A DNA stretch of 64,000 nucleotides from an uncultured Lachnospiraceae bacterium (GTDB taxonomy: Bacteria > Bacillota > Clostridia > Lachnospirales > Lachnospiraceae): contig CAMXIK010000013.1 in assembly GCA_947243855.1 (NCBI GenBank), positions 32,929 to 96,928 on the forward strand. Direction: 5' to 3'. Below are positions 18,313 to 26,724 of the stretch, one piece after another. Below the pieces are notes generated by a model. The model made no database searches and was not told the DNA's origin. It saw only the letters and a list, made by a program, of their open reading frames with translations. Positions within the stretch are counted from its first letter, which is position 1. Every line of letters starts with the position of its first letter. A program made the position numbers and the translations under genes.

Positions 18313-19062
18313 ATGGAATATATAAGAGTGACAAAAGAAAATATTGACAAAGAACATATCTGCTGCGCAATATCTAATAACAAAGATATACAGGTTTCAT
18401 CTAAAAAAGATTGGATGAAACAGTGCTTTGATGATGGGCTTGTTTTTTTTAAAAGTACAGAGAGAGGAAAATGCTTTATTGAGTATCTTCCAGCAGAAAA
18501 TGCGTGGGTTCCAATTATCGCTGAGAACTATATGTATATAGATTGCTTCTGGGTATCTGGCTCCTTGAAAGGACATGGATACTCAAATGATTTATTGAAT
18601 GAATGTATAAAAGACGCTAAAGAAAAAGGTAAATTGGGTCTATGTATTCTTTCTTCTTCAAAGAAGAAGCCGTTTTTGTCCGATCCCAAATATTTGCGGT
18701 ATAAAGGATTTAAAGTTGCTGATGTATCAGATGTGGGAATCAATTTAATGTATCTTGCTCTTGATGAAAAGGCAGCGATTCCACAATTTAAAGAATCGGC
18801 AAGGCATCCGCATATTGAAGATAAGGGCTATGTTTTGTACTATACAAGCCAATGTCCTTTTAATGGGAAATACGTACCCATTGTTGAACAGACTGCTTTT
18901 GAGAATAATATTCCATTTAAAGCAATTCATATTAAAACCAAAGAACAGGCACAATCTGTACCAAGTCCATGTACATCTTATGCAATGTTTTATAATGGAG
19001 AATTTCTTACAAATGAACAGTTTAATGATAAGAAGTTTTTGAAAATGGTGCAAGCGAAATAA
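18313..19062 (+). CDS. YoaP-type GNAT acetyltransferase with thioredoxin-like tail
   Basis: The 249-residue product has a GNAT domain (residues 1-150). WVSGSLKGHGYSNDLLNEC is the acetyl-CoA motif and LGLCILSSSKKKPFL follows it. The C-terminal YoaP domain (about 165-245) resembles a thioredoxin fold: YYTSQCPFNGKYVPIVEQ has one Cys at the usual active-site position, and VPSPCTSYAMFYNGEFLT holds the cis-Pro region. The family is common in Clostridia and its substrate is unknown. The gene is AT-rich relative to its neighbours, stands alone with ATG 18313 behind AAGGGAG, and may be acquired. Confidence 0.85.
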   Translation: MEYIRVTKENIDKEHICCAISNNKDIQVSSKKDWMKQCFDDGLVFFKSTERGKCFIEYLPAENAWVPIIAENYMYIDCFWVSGSLKGHGYSNDLLNECIKDAKEKGKLGLCILSSSKKKPFLSDPKYLRYKGFKVADVSDVGINLMYLALDEKAAIPQFKESARHPHIEDKGYVLYYTSQCPFNGKYVPIVEQTAFENNIPFKAIHIKTKEQAQSVPSPCTSYAMFYNGEFLTNEQFNDKKFLKMVQAK

Positions 19063-19298
19063 ACAACTTCGATTCGTAATAGCGGTATTGGTTGCAGTGC
19101 TGTGTTTGCCAAAGAGAAAGCAAGAGCTTTTTGGGAGAAATTTGCTTTTCACCACAAAAAAATGTCTATTTAACACACGGCAACTTTAGAAATCTACTTC
19201 TTTTTCCGAAATAAATGATAACACGAAGCGAAATGATACGTAAGACGGGAAATGGAACCGAAAACAGATCGAAATGGGCAGAAAGGCGGTTGTTATTT

Positions 19299-19943
19299 AT
19301 GAATATATCATGGGATCAGACCAGCGGTATTTTGCGGAGAATGAATTCTGCGGGCATGTTAAAAAGCACGCAGGATAGATTGGAACGGCAGGAACAGACA
19401 CAGAAGCAGGTGGATTTTTTTGAGAAGCAGAAGGAGAATCTCAAGAATGTGCCTTGCGGGAGTGTGGAGGAGATCGCCGAAAAACTGAAAATGTTTCAGT
19501 CCTATGAGGATCAAATTGCCGCAGCGAAAGCGGCCTATAATCAGGAGCAGATGTTCCACATTCTGGACGAGTCCACGGAGAAGGGCGAGAAGATTGCAGA
19601 AGCACTTGAAAAGATGGAGCCCAAGACCCCGGAGGAGAGATTGGAAGAGATGGCCGAGGAAGCGCTGGGCATCGAGGACGGCGGCGAACTCGAGGAGATG
19701 ATGGACGAACTCGAGGAGGTTGTCGAAGAACTGACAGAAGAAGTGACCGAAGAGTTGGAAGAGGCGCTGCCTGAGAATGCAGAGCTTACGGAGAATGCGG
19801 AGCTGTCTGCGGAAGAAGCTGCGGGGGCTTCTGGTGTTACAGAGGCTTTGGCGGCGACAGAGGCAGCAGCACAGGAAGCGGCGAATACAGCAGAAGCGGG
19901 AATCATGCCGGAGGAATATAAGCCGTTTGACGTGAGGCTGTAA
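19299..19943 (+). CDS. Acidic coiled-coil protein of unknown function
   Basis: The 214-residue product starts MNISWDQTSGILRRMNSAG. It has a Gln/Glu/Lys-rich coiled coil (residues 20-105) and a very acidic C-terminal half full of Glu and Ala (EELEEMMDELEEVVEELTEE), ending EEYKPFDVRL. There is no signal peptide, transmembrane helix or known domain. The start ATG 19299 has AAAGG about 11 bp upstream; the longer frame from 19215 lacks a ribosome binding site. The function is unknown. The composition suggests a scaffold-like or disordered protein. Confidence 0.6.
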   Translation: MNISWDQTSGILRRMNSAGMLKSTQDRLERQEQTQKQVDFFEKQKENLKNVPCGSVEEIAEKLKMFQSYEDQIAAAKAAYNQEQMFHILDESTEKGEKIAEALEKMEPKTPEERLEEMAEEALGIEDGGELEEMMDELEEVVEELTEEVTEELEEALPENAELTENAELSAEEAAGASGVTEALAATEAAAQEAANTAEAGIMPEEYKPFDVRL

Positions 19944-19978
19944 TATGGTTGCGACAGTGTATTTTTGATAATTATGTA

Positions 19979-20056
19979 AACCTCCAAATCAATCAAGGAA
20001 ATTCTTTGTGTAAAATCTGGTGGATTCTGTTATAATGTAAAAAAAGGTTGGAGGTT
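19979..20056. promoter_or_regulatory. Promoter and inverted repeat of the PemK toxin-antitoxin locus
   Basis: A consensus -10 TATAAT (20031-20036) has a weak -35 TTGTGT 19 bp upstream. AACCTCCAA (19979-19987) and its reverse complement TTGGAGGTT (20048-20056) flank the promoter. The right arm contains the antitoxin ribosome binding site GGAGG. The same 9-mer recurs as the stem of the terminator after the toxin gene. Confidence 0.5.
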
Positions 20057-20060
20057 GGCC

Positions 20061-20249
20061 ATGTCAAAACAGCAGATGATTGCAAATTTGATTTCTACTG
20101 CACCAGAGAATAAATTGGATATTATTCTTTCATTTGTGGAATTTGTATTGAGAGAAAGTACAGATTTGGATAATATGCTTTTGAGTGAACCGAGTCTTTC
20201 TGCTGATTGGATGCTTGAGGAGGAGAATGTGGCATGGAAAGATTTGTAA
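20061..20249 (+). CDS. Antitoxin-like partner of the PemK toxin
   Basis: The 62-residue product starts at ATG 20061 behind GGAGG. The sequence is short, helical and acidic (ENKLDIILSFVEFVLRES; LSADWMLEEENVAWKDL), with no recognisable DNA-binding motif. It overlaps the following PemK/MazF-type toxin gene by 16 bp, the standard order for type II systems. The C-terminal SADWMLEEENVAWKDL tail, rich in acidic and aromatic residues, is typical of antitoxin tails that wrap the toxin. Identification rests on context. Confidence 0.75.
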   Translation: MSKQQMIANLISTAPENKLDIILSFVEFVLRESTDLDNMLLSEPSLSADWMLEEENVAWKDL

Positions 20250-20569
20250 AAGGTGATGTGATTGTTCTTCCGTTCCCTTTTACAGATTTAAGTTCAGCAA
20301 AGAGAAGACCGGCGGTTGTTTTGGCTGATATTAGAGGTGATGATTATATTATGTTACAAATCACCTCTAAAAATGTGAAAGATAGCTATGCGATTTCACT
20401 ATTATCGACGGATTTTATTTCTGGTTCTCTCAAGACGGACAGTAATGTACGTCCAAATAAAATTTTTACTTTGAACAGGCAGCTTATTTTATATAAAGTT
20501 GGACATTTAAGTGAAGAAAAAATAAGGGAATGCGTCAACAGAGTGTGCGAAATAATTCAGAATGAATAG
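20234..20569 (+). CDS. PemK/MazF-family toxin endoribonuclease
   Basis: The 111-residue product is a PemK-like mRNA interferase: KGDVIVLPFPFTDLSSAKRRPAVVLAD is the N-terminal signature with the catalytic Arg region, and YIMLQITSKN follows. The conserved late segment is RPNKIFTLNRQLILYKVGHLSEEKI. It would cleave RNA and arrest growth when the antitoxin is lost. ATG 20234 lies inside the antitoxin gene. The pair is AT-rich, has its own promoter and ends in a strong terminator, so it looks like a self-contained transferred module. Confidence 0.88.
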   Translation: MERFVKGDVIVLPFPFTDLSSAKRRPAVVLADIRGDDYIMLQITSKNVKDSYAISLLSTDFISGSLKTDSNVRPNKIFTLNRQLILYKVGHLSEEKIRECVNRVCEIIQNE

Positions 20570-20570
20570 G

Positions 20571-20618
20571 AAACCTCCAAACGATCGTAAGAAAACGAAA
20601 CTGTTTGGAGGTTTTTTG
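20571..20618 (+). terminator. Terminator of the PemK locus
   Basis: AAACCTCCAAAC (20571-20582) pairs perfectly with GTTTGGAGGTTT (20603-20614), and the T run continues to 20617. It starts 2 bp after the toxin stop. Confidence 0.88.
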
Positions 20619-20623
20619 TTGTA

Positions 20624-22150
20624 TTACAGGGTCACAACCTTTGTTGCAGCTTCTTCCCGAAACCGCACGTCATGCTCCACAAAGAGAAGCGTTGGCTGAT
20701 ATTCCAGAATTAATTTTTCAATCTGCATTCTGGAAAATACGTCGATATAGTTGAGCGGTTCGTCCCAGATATAAAGATGGGCGGGCGTGAGCAGGCTCGC
20801 CGCAATCAATGTTTTTTTCTTCTGCCCCTCCGAGTAGTCTTCCATATTTTTGGAAAACTGAGTCCGCTCAAAATCAAGCTGCCTGAGAAGCGTACAAAAC
20901 AACGTGTAATCCAGTCCCCGCTCTTTACAGAATGCGGAAAGAGAGCCTTTCAGACCGGAGGTATCCTGATTGATATAGGAAATGATCAGTCCGGATGCCG
21001 TTTCGCAAACGCCGCTCTCTGCGATGGGAAGTCTCTCTTTGGAGTATCCTGATTTTTGCAGAATCATTTTGATGAGTGTGGATTTCCCGCAGCCGTTTTC
21101 CCCGTGCAGGGCAACCCGGTCTCCCAGACAGAGTTCAAAGGTCAGGCCGCGAAAGAGGGGATTGTCTGCACCTGAATATTGCAGGCTGTAGTCCCGAACG
21201 TTCACAAGCCTTTCTTTGTGATGGGAGAGGGGTGTGAGTTTTAAGTCGGCAGGCGTTTCCAGATCCTGTAAAAGTCCCTCCTTTTCCTCAATTTCCCGAT
21301 CAATTCTATTTGCCATCTGTGAAACCCGGCTTTGCATCTTTTTCGTTTTTGCGCCAATATAGGCCCGTGCTCCTTTGCAGCGGTCATGTTCCTTGACCGG
21401 ATCGAAACCGATTTTTGTGCGCTCGTTTTGGTCAGCCCAGTCCGAAGCGCGTTTGGCCGCTTTTTTCAGTTTTTGTATTTCTTTCAGATGTTTTTCGTTT
21501 TCCGCTAGATCAAATTGGTCTTTGCGCTGTTTGTTTTCCCACCAACTAGAGAAGTTACCACTCTGCACTTCGATGGTCCGTCGGTTTAATACCAGTACAT
21601 GGTCGATGCTGGCATCTAGAAGATCCCGGTCATGGGACACCAGAATAAAGCCTTTTTTGGAGGCAAGATAGGTTTTGACCGCCTCTCTGGCATGGCTGTC
21701 CAAGTGGTTTGTGGGTTCGTCTATCAGCAAAAAGTCATTTTCACCAGAAAATAAAACCGCCAGCAAAAGCTTTGTCTGTTCCCCGAAACTTAAGGTTTGG
21801 TAAGGGCGGTAGAGAATTTCCGCCGTTTCCCCCAGCTCGGCAAGCTCGCAGATCACCCGCCATTCCTCGCAGTCCGGTTTGAGCTCTCCGATAAAGCCGG
21901 AGGCTGGAAGCCGTTTTTGTTCCTCCGTTACATGATAGGGAAAATAGTCAAAGACGGTTCCAGCGCTGATGCTGCCCTGATAAGGGAAATCGCCGCTAAG
22001 CAGACGCAGGAAGGTAGTTTTTCCTTTGCCGTTTCGTCCGAGAAATCCCAGCTTCCAATTCGTATCAATGGAAAAAGATACATTTTCGAAGACGGCGTCG
22101 AAACTGCCTTCGTAGGAAAATGTCAGATTGGTTACGTTTATTTGTGCCAT
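20624..22150 (-). CDS. ABC-F ribosomal protection protein, Lsa family
   Basis: The 508-residue product has two ABC cassettes and no transmembrane segments. The first has Walker A GFLGRNGKGKTT, signature LSFGEQTKLLLA and Walker B FLLIDEPTNHLDSH. A charged interdomain linker follows (about residues 190-290, LKEIQKLKKAAKRASDW), then a second cassette with HGENGCGKST, YSEGQKKKTLIAA and LYIWDEPLNYID. The N-terminus (INVTNLTFSYEGSFDAVFENVSF) and length match Lsa-type proteins, which dislodge lincosamides, streptogramin A and pleuromutilins from the ribosome. ATG 22150 is preferred (AAGGAG, 8 bp). A leader with a three-codon ORF and an attenuator precedes it. Confidence 0.9.
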   Translation of the reverse strand: MAQINVTNLTFSYEGSFDAVFENVSFSIDTNWKLGFLGRNGKGKTTFLRLLSGDFPYQGSISAGTVFDYFPYHVTEEQKRLPASGFIGELKPDCEEWRVICELAELGETAEILYRPYQTLSFGEQTKLLLAVLFSGENDFLLIDEPTNHLDSHAREAVKTYLASKKGFILVSHDRDLLDASIDHVLVLNRRTIEVQSGNFSSWWENKQRKDQFDLAENEKHLKEIQKLKKAAKRASDWADQNERTKIGFDPVKEHDRCKGARAYIGAKTKKMQSRVSQMANRIDREIEEKEGLLQDLETPADLKLTPLSHHKERLVNVRDYSLQYSGADNPLFRGLTFELCLGDRVALHGENGCGKSTLIKMILQKSGYSKERLPIAESGVCETASGLIISYINQDTSGLKGSLSAFCKERGLDYTLFCTLLRQLDFERTQFSKNMEDYSEGQKKKTLIAASLLTPAHLYIWDEPLNYIDVFSRMQIEKLILEYQPTLLFVEHDVRFREEAATKVVTL

Positions 22151-22304
22151 ACGCATCTCTCCTTTCCGATGCTCCTTTGCAGGCGGAGACAAGTAAAGCT
22201 CCACAGCAAAAAGAACTGTCCGCCGCCAAACAGTTCCATTACATACCCGATAACCTCATAAGGAGTGACGCCGTCAAAGACCGTAACGACAAACGATGAC
22301 ACAC

Positions 22305-22433
22305 AAAAAGAGAGGTTATGAGAACATAATCCACTTTTGGCGACATGAAAACAGTGTGGGAAAAGCTGTCCCCACTGTGAAAACCTTCATGAAATCAAAA
22401 GTAGATTATTTCTTCATCCTTTCACCTCTCTCC
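22305..22433 (-). promoter_or_regulatory. Ribosome-mediated attenuator in the ABC-F leader
   Basis: Read on the minus strand, the leader can fold into one long hairpin ending in U5 (22305-22309). The outer arms GAGAGGT (22430-22424) and ACCTCTC (22316-22310) pair. The next arms, 22396-22409 and 22326-22339, match at 13 of 14 positions plus one G-U, and an inner GTGGG/CCCAC hairpin lies near 22351-22378. The 5' arms contain the ribosome binding site and stop codon of a tiny leader ORF. A ribosome held there by an antibiotic would melt the terminator. The design is known from other ABC-F and lincosamide-resistance leaders. Confidence 0.75.
22406..22417 (-). CDS. Three-residue leader peptide MKK upstream of the ABC-F gene
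   Basis: ATG AAG AAA TAA is preceded on the minus strand by GAGAGAGGTGAAAGG, a strong ribosome binding site. It lies about 30 nt after the predicted transcription start and inside the 5' side of the attenuator hairpin. It is too short for ordinary gene finders. Its likely role is only to place a ribosome on the leader. Confidence 0.6.
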   Translation of the reverse strand: MKK

Positions 22434-22447
22434 TCAAAGATAAAGCT

Positions 22448-22476
22448 ATTTTATCATCGCTGGTTCTTTGTGTCAA
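22448..22476 (-). promoter_or_regulatory. Promoter of the ABC-F leader
   Basis: On the minus strand a perfect -35 TTGACA (22471-22476), 17-bp spacer and -10 TAAAAT (22448-22453). It lies about 300 bp before the ABC-F start codon, leaving room for the attenuator leader. Confidence 0.8.
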
Positions 22477-22588
22477 GCCGTTTGTATTACCGCTAAATAA
22501 TGTTTAACAGTTGACGGCCGATAGATAAAATGATATTGTGATGGAAACGTGGAAAGAGTTGTGAAAAATATTGTATTTTCAGGAATAA

Positions 22589-23962
22589 ATGAAGATGAAA
22601 CTATATGATAAAAAACAGATTGCTTGGGAAACGGTTTTGTTTGATAACAGAACATTATTCTGGCTGCTTTTGCCGATCATTATAGAGCAGTTTTTGAACT
22701 CCCTTATGGGCATGGCGGATACGATGATGGTTTCGACTGTCGGAAGCGAGGCGATATCGGCAGTATCGCTTGTGGATTCGATCAACAATCTTGTCATTCA
22801 GATCTTTTCGGCAATGGCATCTGGCGCAACCATCATTTGTTCACAATATATCGGCAGCGGGAATAAAAAAGAAAGTAACAGGGCGGCGGGACAGGTTGTG
22901 TTTATGGTGCTTGCTATTTCACTTTCGATCACGGCGTGTTGTATGTTGGGCGGAGAACGGCTCTTACGACTGATCTTCGGAACAGTGGAGGACTCCGTCA
23001 TGGAAAATGCATTCATTTATTTTATGATAACGGCATTTTCCTATCCATTTTTAGCATTGTTCAGCGCGGGCGCGGCGTTTTACAGGGCATCCGGTAACGC
23101 AAGATTTCCGGCGAAGGTGTCTGTTATTTCCAATGTGATCAATGTGGCGGGAAACGCATTGTTTATCTATGCTTTTCATTGGGGCGTTGCAGGAGCTGCC
23201 TTTGCAACGCTTTTAGCAAGAGTTTTTTGTACGGTCGTGGTTTTTTACTGCCTAAGAAAGCCAAAGCAGACAATCGTAGTAAGGGACTATCTGAAAATTC
23301 GTCCCGATATGGCGTTGATATTAGCGGTTATGGCAATTGGCGTTCCGGCGGGAATTGAAAACGGCATGTTTCAGTTTGGAAAACTTGCCGTTCAGTCCAC
23401 GGTTTCGACGATGGGTACAATAGCTATGTCGGCGCAGGCAATGACGAATATTTTGGAGAATGTGAACGGCATTTTCGGAAATAGCGTGGGGATTGGCCTG
23501 ATGACGGTGGTCGGCCAGTGTATTGGTGCCGATAGGAAGGAAGAAGCAAAATATTATATGGTAAAGCTGATGGGTATTGCGGGGATTGGTACACTCGTAT
23601 CCTGTCTTTTGGCGCTGGCAATTACAAAGCCAGTGACATGGCTTGCGGGCATGGAGCCTGCGGCAGCGGAGATGTGTTTTGAGTTGGTGGCAGCTATGAC
23701 GGTGATTAAGCCTTTTATTTGGGTAGGCGCGTTTGGACTTCCGTATGGACTTCGGGCAGCGGGCGACGTAAAATTTTCGATGATAGCTTCCGTCTGTATT
23801 ATGTGGGGCTGCCGTGTGGCGCTCGGTATCGTTCTCGTAAGGGTGTTTCAATTTGGACTAATGGGAGTGTGGATTGGTATGTTTGCGGACTGGATTGTCA
23901 GGGCGGTTGTATTTACGACGAGGTTTGTGAACGGGAAGTGGCTTCGTTATAAGATATCTTAA
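22589..23962 (+). CDS. MATE family efflux transporter
   Basis: The 457-residue product is a MATE transporter with about twelve membrane helices. It opens with LFWLLLPIIIEQFLNSLMGMADTMMVS, and AISAVSLVDSINNLVIQIFSAMASGATIICSQYIGSG is the family signature. The second half repeats the pattern (TMGTIAMSAQAMTNILENVNGIFGNSVGIG). The close start of the divergent ABC-F leader (22476) leaves a short promoter region between them. The substrate is unknown. It is different from the MATE proteins at 4.9 and 25.3 kb and belongs to another subgroup. Confidence 0.9.
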   Translation: MKMKLYDKKQIAWETVLFDNRTLFWLLLPIIIEQFLNSLMGMADTMMVSTVGSEAISAVSLVDSINNLVIQIFSAMASGATIICSQYIGSGNKKESNRAAGQVVFMVLAISLSITACCMLGGERLLRLIFGTVEDSVMENAFIYFMITAFSYPFLALFSAGAAFYRASGNARFPAKVSVISNVINVAGNALFIYAFHWGVAGAAFATLLARVFCTVVVFYCLRKPKQTIVVRDYLKIRPDMALILAVMAIGVPAGIENGMFQFGKLAVQSTVSTMGTIAMSAQAMTNILENVNGIFGNSVGIGLMTVVGQCIGADRKEEAKYYMVKLMGIAGIGTLVSCLLALAITKPVTWLAGMEPAAAEMCFELVAAMTVIKPFIWVGAFGLPYGLRAAGDVKFSMIASVCIMWGCRVALGIVLVRVFQFGLMGVWIGMFADWIVRAVVFTTRFVNGKWLRYKIS

Positions 23963-24131
23963 AATTATGTTTGTGCGCGGTGGATGTTAGCGATATAATA
24001 AAGTTGTTCCTATGTTTGTTAGCATTCACCAGAGGTTGAGAGCGGGGATATGTTGGTCAAATAGAGCGATGGTTCGCTGTTGTAAATTATCATTTTGTAT
24101 TGATATGATAGAACAAAATGAGGGTATGAAA

Positions 24132-24404
24132 ATGTCTGATGAAGCAATATTAAGTAGTGAAAATGAATATACAATATTCAAATATGATAGATATACGATA
24201 AGATTTCGTGCTCCATATTCACTGGAAAAATATACGCAAGTGAAAGAATGGAATAATGGATATTTAGTAGTTATGGCAAAATATTTTCATAATCAGGAAG
24301 ATGAGGAAGAATATATAGACCTTATTCCCATATTAGAAAAACTATATTATGATGCGCAAAAGTTTTTAACACCAATAAAGAAAGTGAGGATTCAATATGA
24401 TTGA
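24132..24404 (+). CDS. Small protein of unknown function, first of a three-gene AT-rich cassette
   Basis: The 90-residue product starts MSDEAILSSENEYTIFKYD. ATG 24132 is chosen because GAGGG lies 7 bp upstream; the open frame runs further 5' but without a ribosome binding site. It has a beta-rich start (YTIRFRAPY) and an acidic QEDEEEYIDLIPILEKLYYDAQKF helix. The stop codon overlaps the start of the next gene (ATGATTGA), so the genes are coupled. No family is recognised. The very low GC content against flanking genes suggests transfer. Confidence 0.65.
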   Translation: MSDEAILSSENEYTIFKYDRYTIRFRAPYSLEKYTQVKEWNNGYLVVMAKYFHNQEDEEEYIDLIPILEKLYYDAQKFLTPIKKVRIQYD

Positions 24405-24618
24405 TTATAAAGCGGTTGCAGAAGCAGCAAATATGATAATTAACGGCTATGCGTTTACCAAAGATGAAGAAAATATAAGAGTTTTAAATCTTAATAACCC
24501 AGAAATGGCAATCGTGTTGGATAGTAAGGGAGAGGTTTTAGAAACAACTATGTGTGACATAGAAATACAAATCGTAAAAGACTATCTAGCTAATAATATT
24601 GAATTTATGGAGGATTAA
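24397..24618 (+). CDS. Small protein of unknown function, second of the cassette
   Basis: The 73-residue product (MIDYKAVAEAANMIINGYAF) overlaps the upstream gene by 8 bp and has GAGG as ribosome binding site. It is helix-rich with a central beta hairpin (MAIVLDSKGEVLETT) and an acidic C-terminus. Size and coupling fit an antitoxin or immunity-type partner, but nothing in the sequence proves it. Confidence 0.6.
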   Translation: MIDYKAVAEAANMIINGYAFTKDEENIRVLNLNNPEMAIVLDSKGEVLETTMCDIEIQIVKDYLANNIEFMED

Positions 24619-24619
24619 T

Positions 24620-24898
24620 ATGCCAAAATATTATGAATATATGGTTGCTGGTTATTATTTGTATTTTACATCACATTGCATTATTGAATGTATGCATGTG
24701 CATGCAAGTGATAAGAAGCTTACGGAAGGAAGCTCGGCTAAATTCTTCGTAAAGGAAAATGGAGATACTGTACTTCAAAATCAAGGGAGATTAACTGATA
24801 GAGAAGTATCAAAGATTCAAAAATTTATTAAAAAGAATTATCGTGAAATGTTTATGAAATGGTCAGAATATAGTAAAAATGGTTTTTACCAAGAGTGA
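24620..24898 (+). CDS. DUF4160-like small protein, third of the cassette
   Basis: The 92-residue product starts at ATG 24620 behind GGAGG, two bases after the previous stop. Its layout resembles DUF4160-type proteins: a beta strand and MHVHASDKK, then AKFFVKENGDTVLQNQG and a C-terminal helix pair LTDREVSKIQKFIKKNYREMFMKWSEY. DUF4160 proteins are often next to small partners in toxin-antitoxin-like pairs. The assignment is by pattern and is uncertain. Confidence 0.6.
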   Translation: MPKYYEYMVAGYYLYFTSHCIIECMHVHASDKKLTEGSSAKFFVKENGDTVLQNQGRLTDREVSKIQKFIKKNYREMFMKWSEYSKNGFYQE

Positions 24899-24957
24899 AT
24901 AATATGCTTTACATATTTCTACAAACGAGGGGATAAAAATTCAGGAGGACATATCTT

Positions 24958-25287
24958 ATGATTTTAAATTTTGACAGTATCGAAGCACAGATCATCCCCA
25001 ATTTTAAAGGCGGGGAGAAGCAGTTCAAGACGCATATGTATACGGACGAGTCCTGCAAGATCATGCGGGGGTCTTTGGAGCCGGGAGCAACCATCGGCTT
25101 ACATACCCACGAAACCAACAGCGAGATCATCTTTATGCTGAAAGGGACGGGCGTGGTTTTATACGACGACGGGAAAGAGACGCTGCCTGCCGGAAGCTGT
25201 CATTACTGCCCCAAAGGACACAGCCACAGCCTGAGAAACGAGAGCGGCGAGCCGATCGAATTTTATGCGGTGGTACCGGAACAGTAA
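24958..25287 (+). CDS. Cupin-domain protein
   Basis: The 109-residue single cupin has both metal-binding motifs: GATIGLHTHETNSEIIFMLKG (His-His-Glu) and CHYCPKGHSHSLRNES (His). The beta-barrel cupin fold binds a divalent metal and may bind a small ligand or sugar. ATG 24958 follows AGGAGG. The MATE gene starts 21 bp downstream, then a peptidase overlaps it, so the three form an operon. Confidence 0.9.
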   Translation: MILNFDSIEAQIIPNFKGGEKQFKTHMYTDESCKIMRGSLEPGATIGLHTHETNSEIIFMLKGTGVVLYDDGKETLPAGSCHYCPKGHSHSLRNESGEPIEFYAVVPEQ

Positions 25288-25308
25288 GACGGAGGGAAAT
25301 ACGACACA

Positions 25309-26724
25309 ATGAAAATCACAGCACAGAAGAAGTTTGAAGTAGATCTGCTGCACGGGCCGATCTTGAAAGCGATGCTCGTTTTTGCGGTTCCGCTTTTCTT
25401 TTCCGGCGTGTTCCAACAGCTTTACAATACCATGGACACGGTGATTATCGGGCATACGCTGGGAGACGAGGCGCTTGCGGCCATGGGCGCGGCGGGGGCG
25501 GTCTATGATCTGCTTGTCGGGTTTGCGCTGGGGATTGGAAACGGTCTTGCCATTGTGACGGCCAGAAGCTTTGGCAGCGGCGATACAGACCACCTAAAAA
25601 GATCGGTGGCGGCTTCCATTGTGATCGGTGTTTGCATCACGACGGTCATTACGGTGGGAGGCAGTCTTATCCTCCGTCCGTTTTTGGAAATCTTACATAC
25701 GCCGGTAGAGATTTTAGATCAGTCTTACGCCTATATTTCTACGATTATATTGTTTATCGGGGTCATGTTTGCCTATAATTTGTGCGCGGGACTTCTGCGT
25801 GCGATAGGAAACAGCATGATGCCGTTAGTCTTTTTGATTTTGTCGTCCCTGTTAAATATTGCGTTGGACTTTTATTTTATCACACAGCTTTCTATGGGCG
25901 TGCAGGGCGCGGCGGCAGCCACGGTGATCGCGCAGGGTGTGTCCGTGATTGCCTGTCTGGTTTACATCGGGAAAAAGGCGGAGATACTGATTCCGAAAAG
26001 GGCGCATTTTATTTGGGATAGGGAGCTTTATCAGGAAATGCTGGCGCAGGGCTTTTCGATGGCCATTATGAGCAGTATTGTCCATGCGGGGACAGCCGTT
26101 TTACAGTCTGGCATCAACAGCCTTGGTTATTTGGTGATTGCGGGACATGTGGCGGCCAGAAAGTTATTTATGTTTTTGATGATGCCCTATATGGCGGTCA
26201 GCCAGACGGTCAGCACTTTTGTGGCGCAAAACTATGGCGCGGGACAGATGGGGCGGATTCGCAAGGCGGTTAAATATTCCTATCTGTGCGGCGCGGTATT
26301 AACGGCGGGAATCACGCTGCTTACGGTTCCTCTTGCGCCGACGATGGTACGGCTGCTGTCTGGCTCCTCAGAGGCGGTGGTGATTGAAAACGGCGCGTTG
26401 TATTTACAGGTAGTTGCGCCCTGTTTGATGATTTTGGCATTGCTGAATCCAACAAGATTTGCGTTACAGAGTATCGGCAACAAGATCCTGCCCATTGTTT
26501 CCAGCGTGATCGAATTAATCGGCAAATATTTGTTTGTGGCCTTTCTGATACCGAGATTTCAGTATATGGCGGTAATCTTTTGCGAGCCGGTGATCTGGGC
26601 TTTTATGGATATGGAGCTTCTGTGGGCGTTTTGGGCAAATCCGAAGGTGCGTGCGGGGAAGGGAGAAAGAGATGACGGTGACAGAGAGATTGCAGGCGCT
26701 CCGCAGGGAAATGCGAAGCCGTAA
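25309..26724 (+). CDS. MATE family efflux transporter
   Basis: The 471-residue product is a MATE (DinF/NorM-like) transporter with about twelve membrane helices. FAVPLFFSGVFQQLYNTMDTVIIGHTLG is the first helix pair and LVGFALGIGNGLAIVTARSFGSGD is the signature loop. ATG 25309 follows GGAGGG. The C-terminus continues past the last helix into a hydrophilic tail (AGKGERDDGDREIAGAPQGN) that overlaps the following peptidase gene by 53 bp. This suggests a frame drift at the 3' end; the natural end of the protein may once have been earlier. Confidence 0.9.
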   Translation: MKITAQKKFEVDLLHGPILKAMLVFAVPLFFSGVFQQLYNTMDTVIIGHTLGDEALAAMGAAGAVYDLLVGFALGIGNGLAIVTARSFGSGDTDHLKRSVAASIVIGVCITTVITVGGSLILRPFLEILHTPVEILDQSYAYISTIILFIGVMFAYNLCAGLLRAIGNSMMPLVFLILSSLLNIALDFYFITQLSMGVQGAAAATVIAQGVSVIACLVYIGKKAEILIPKRAHFIWDRELYQEMLAQGFSMAIMSSIVHAGTAVLQSGINSLGYLVIAGHVAARKLFMFLMMPYMAVSQTVSTFVAQNYGAGQMGRIRKAVKYSYLCGAVLTAGITLLTVPLAPTMVRLLSGSSEAVVIENGALYLQVVAPCLMILALLNPTRFALQSIGNKILPIVSSVIELIGKYLFVAFLIPRFQYMAVIFCEPVIWAFMDMELLWAFWANPKVRAGKGERDDGDREIAGAPQGNAKP

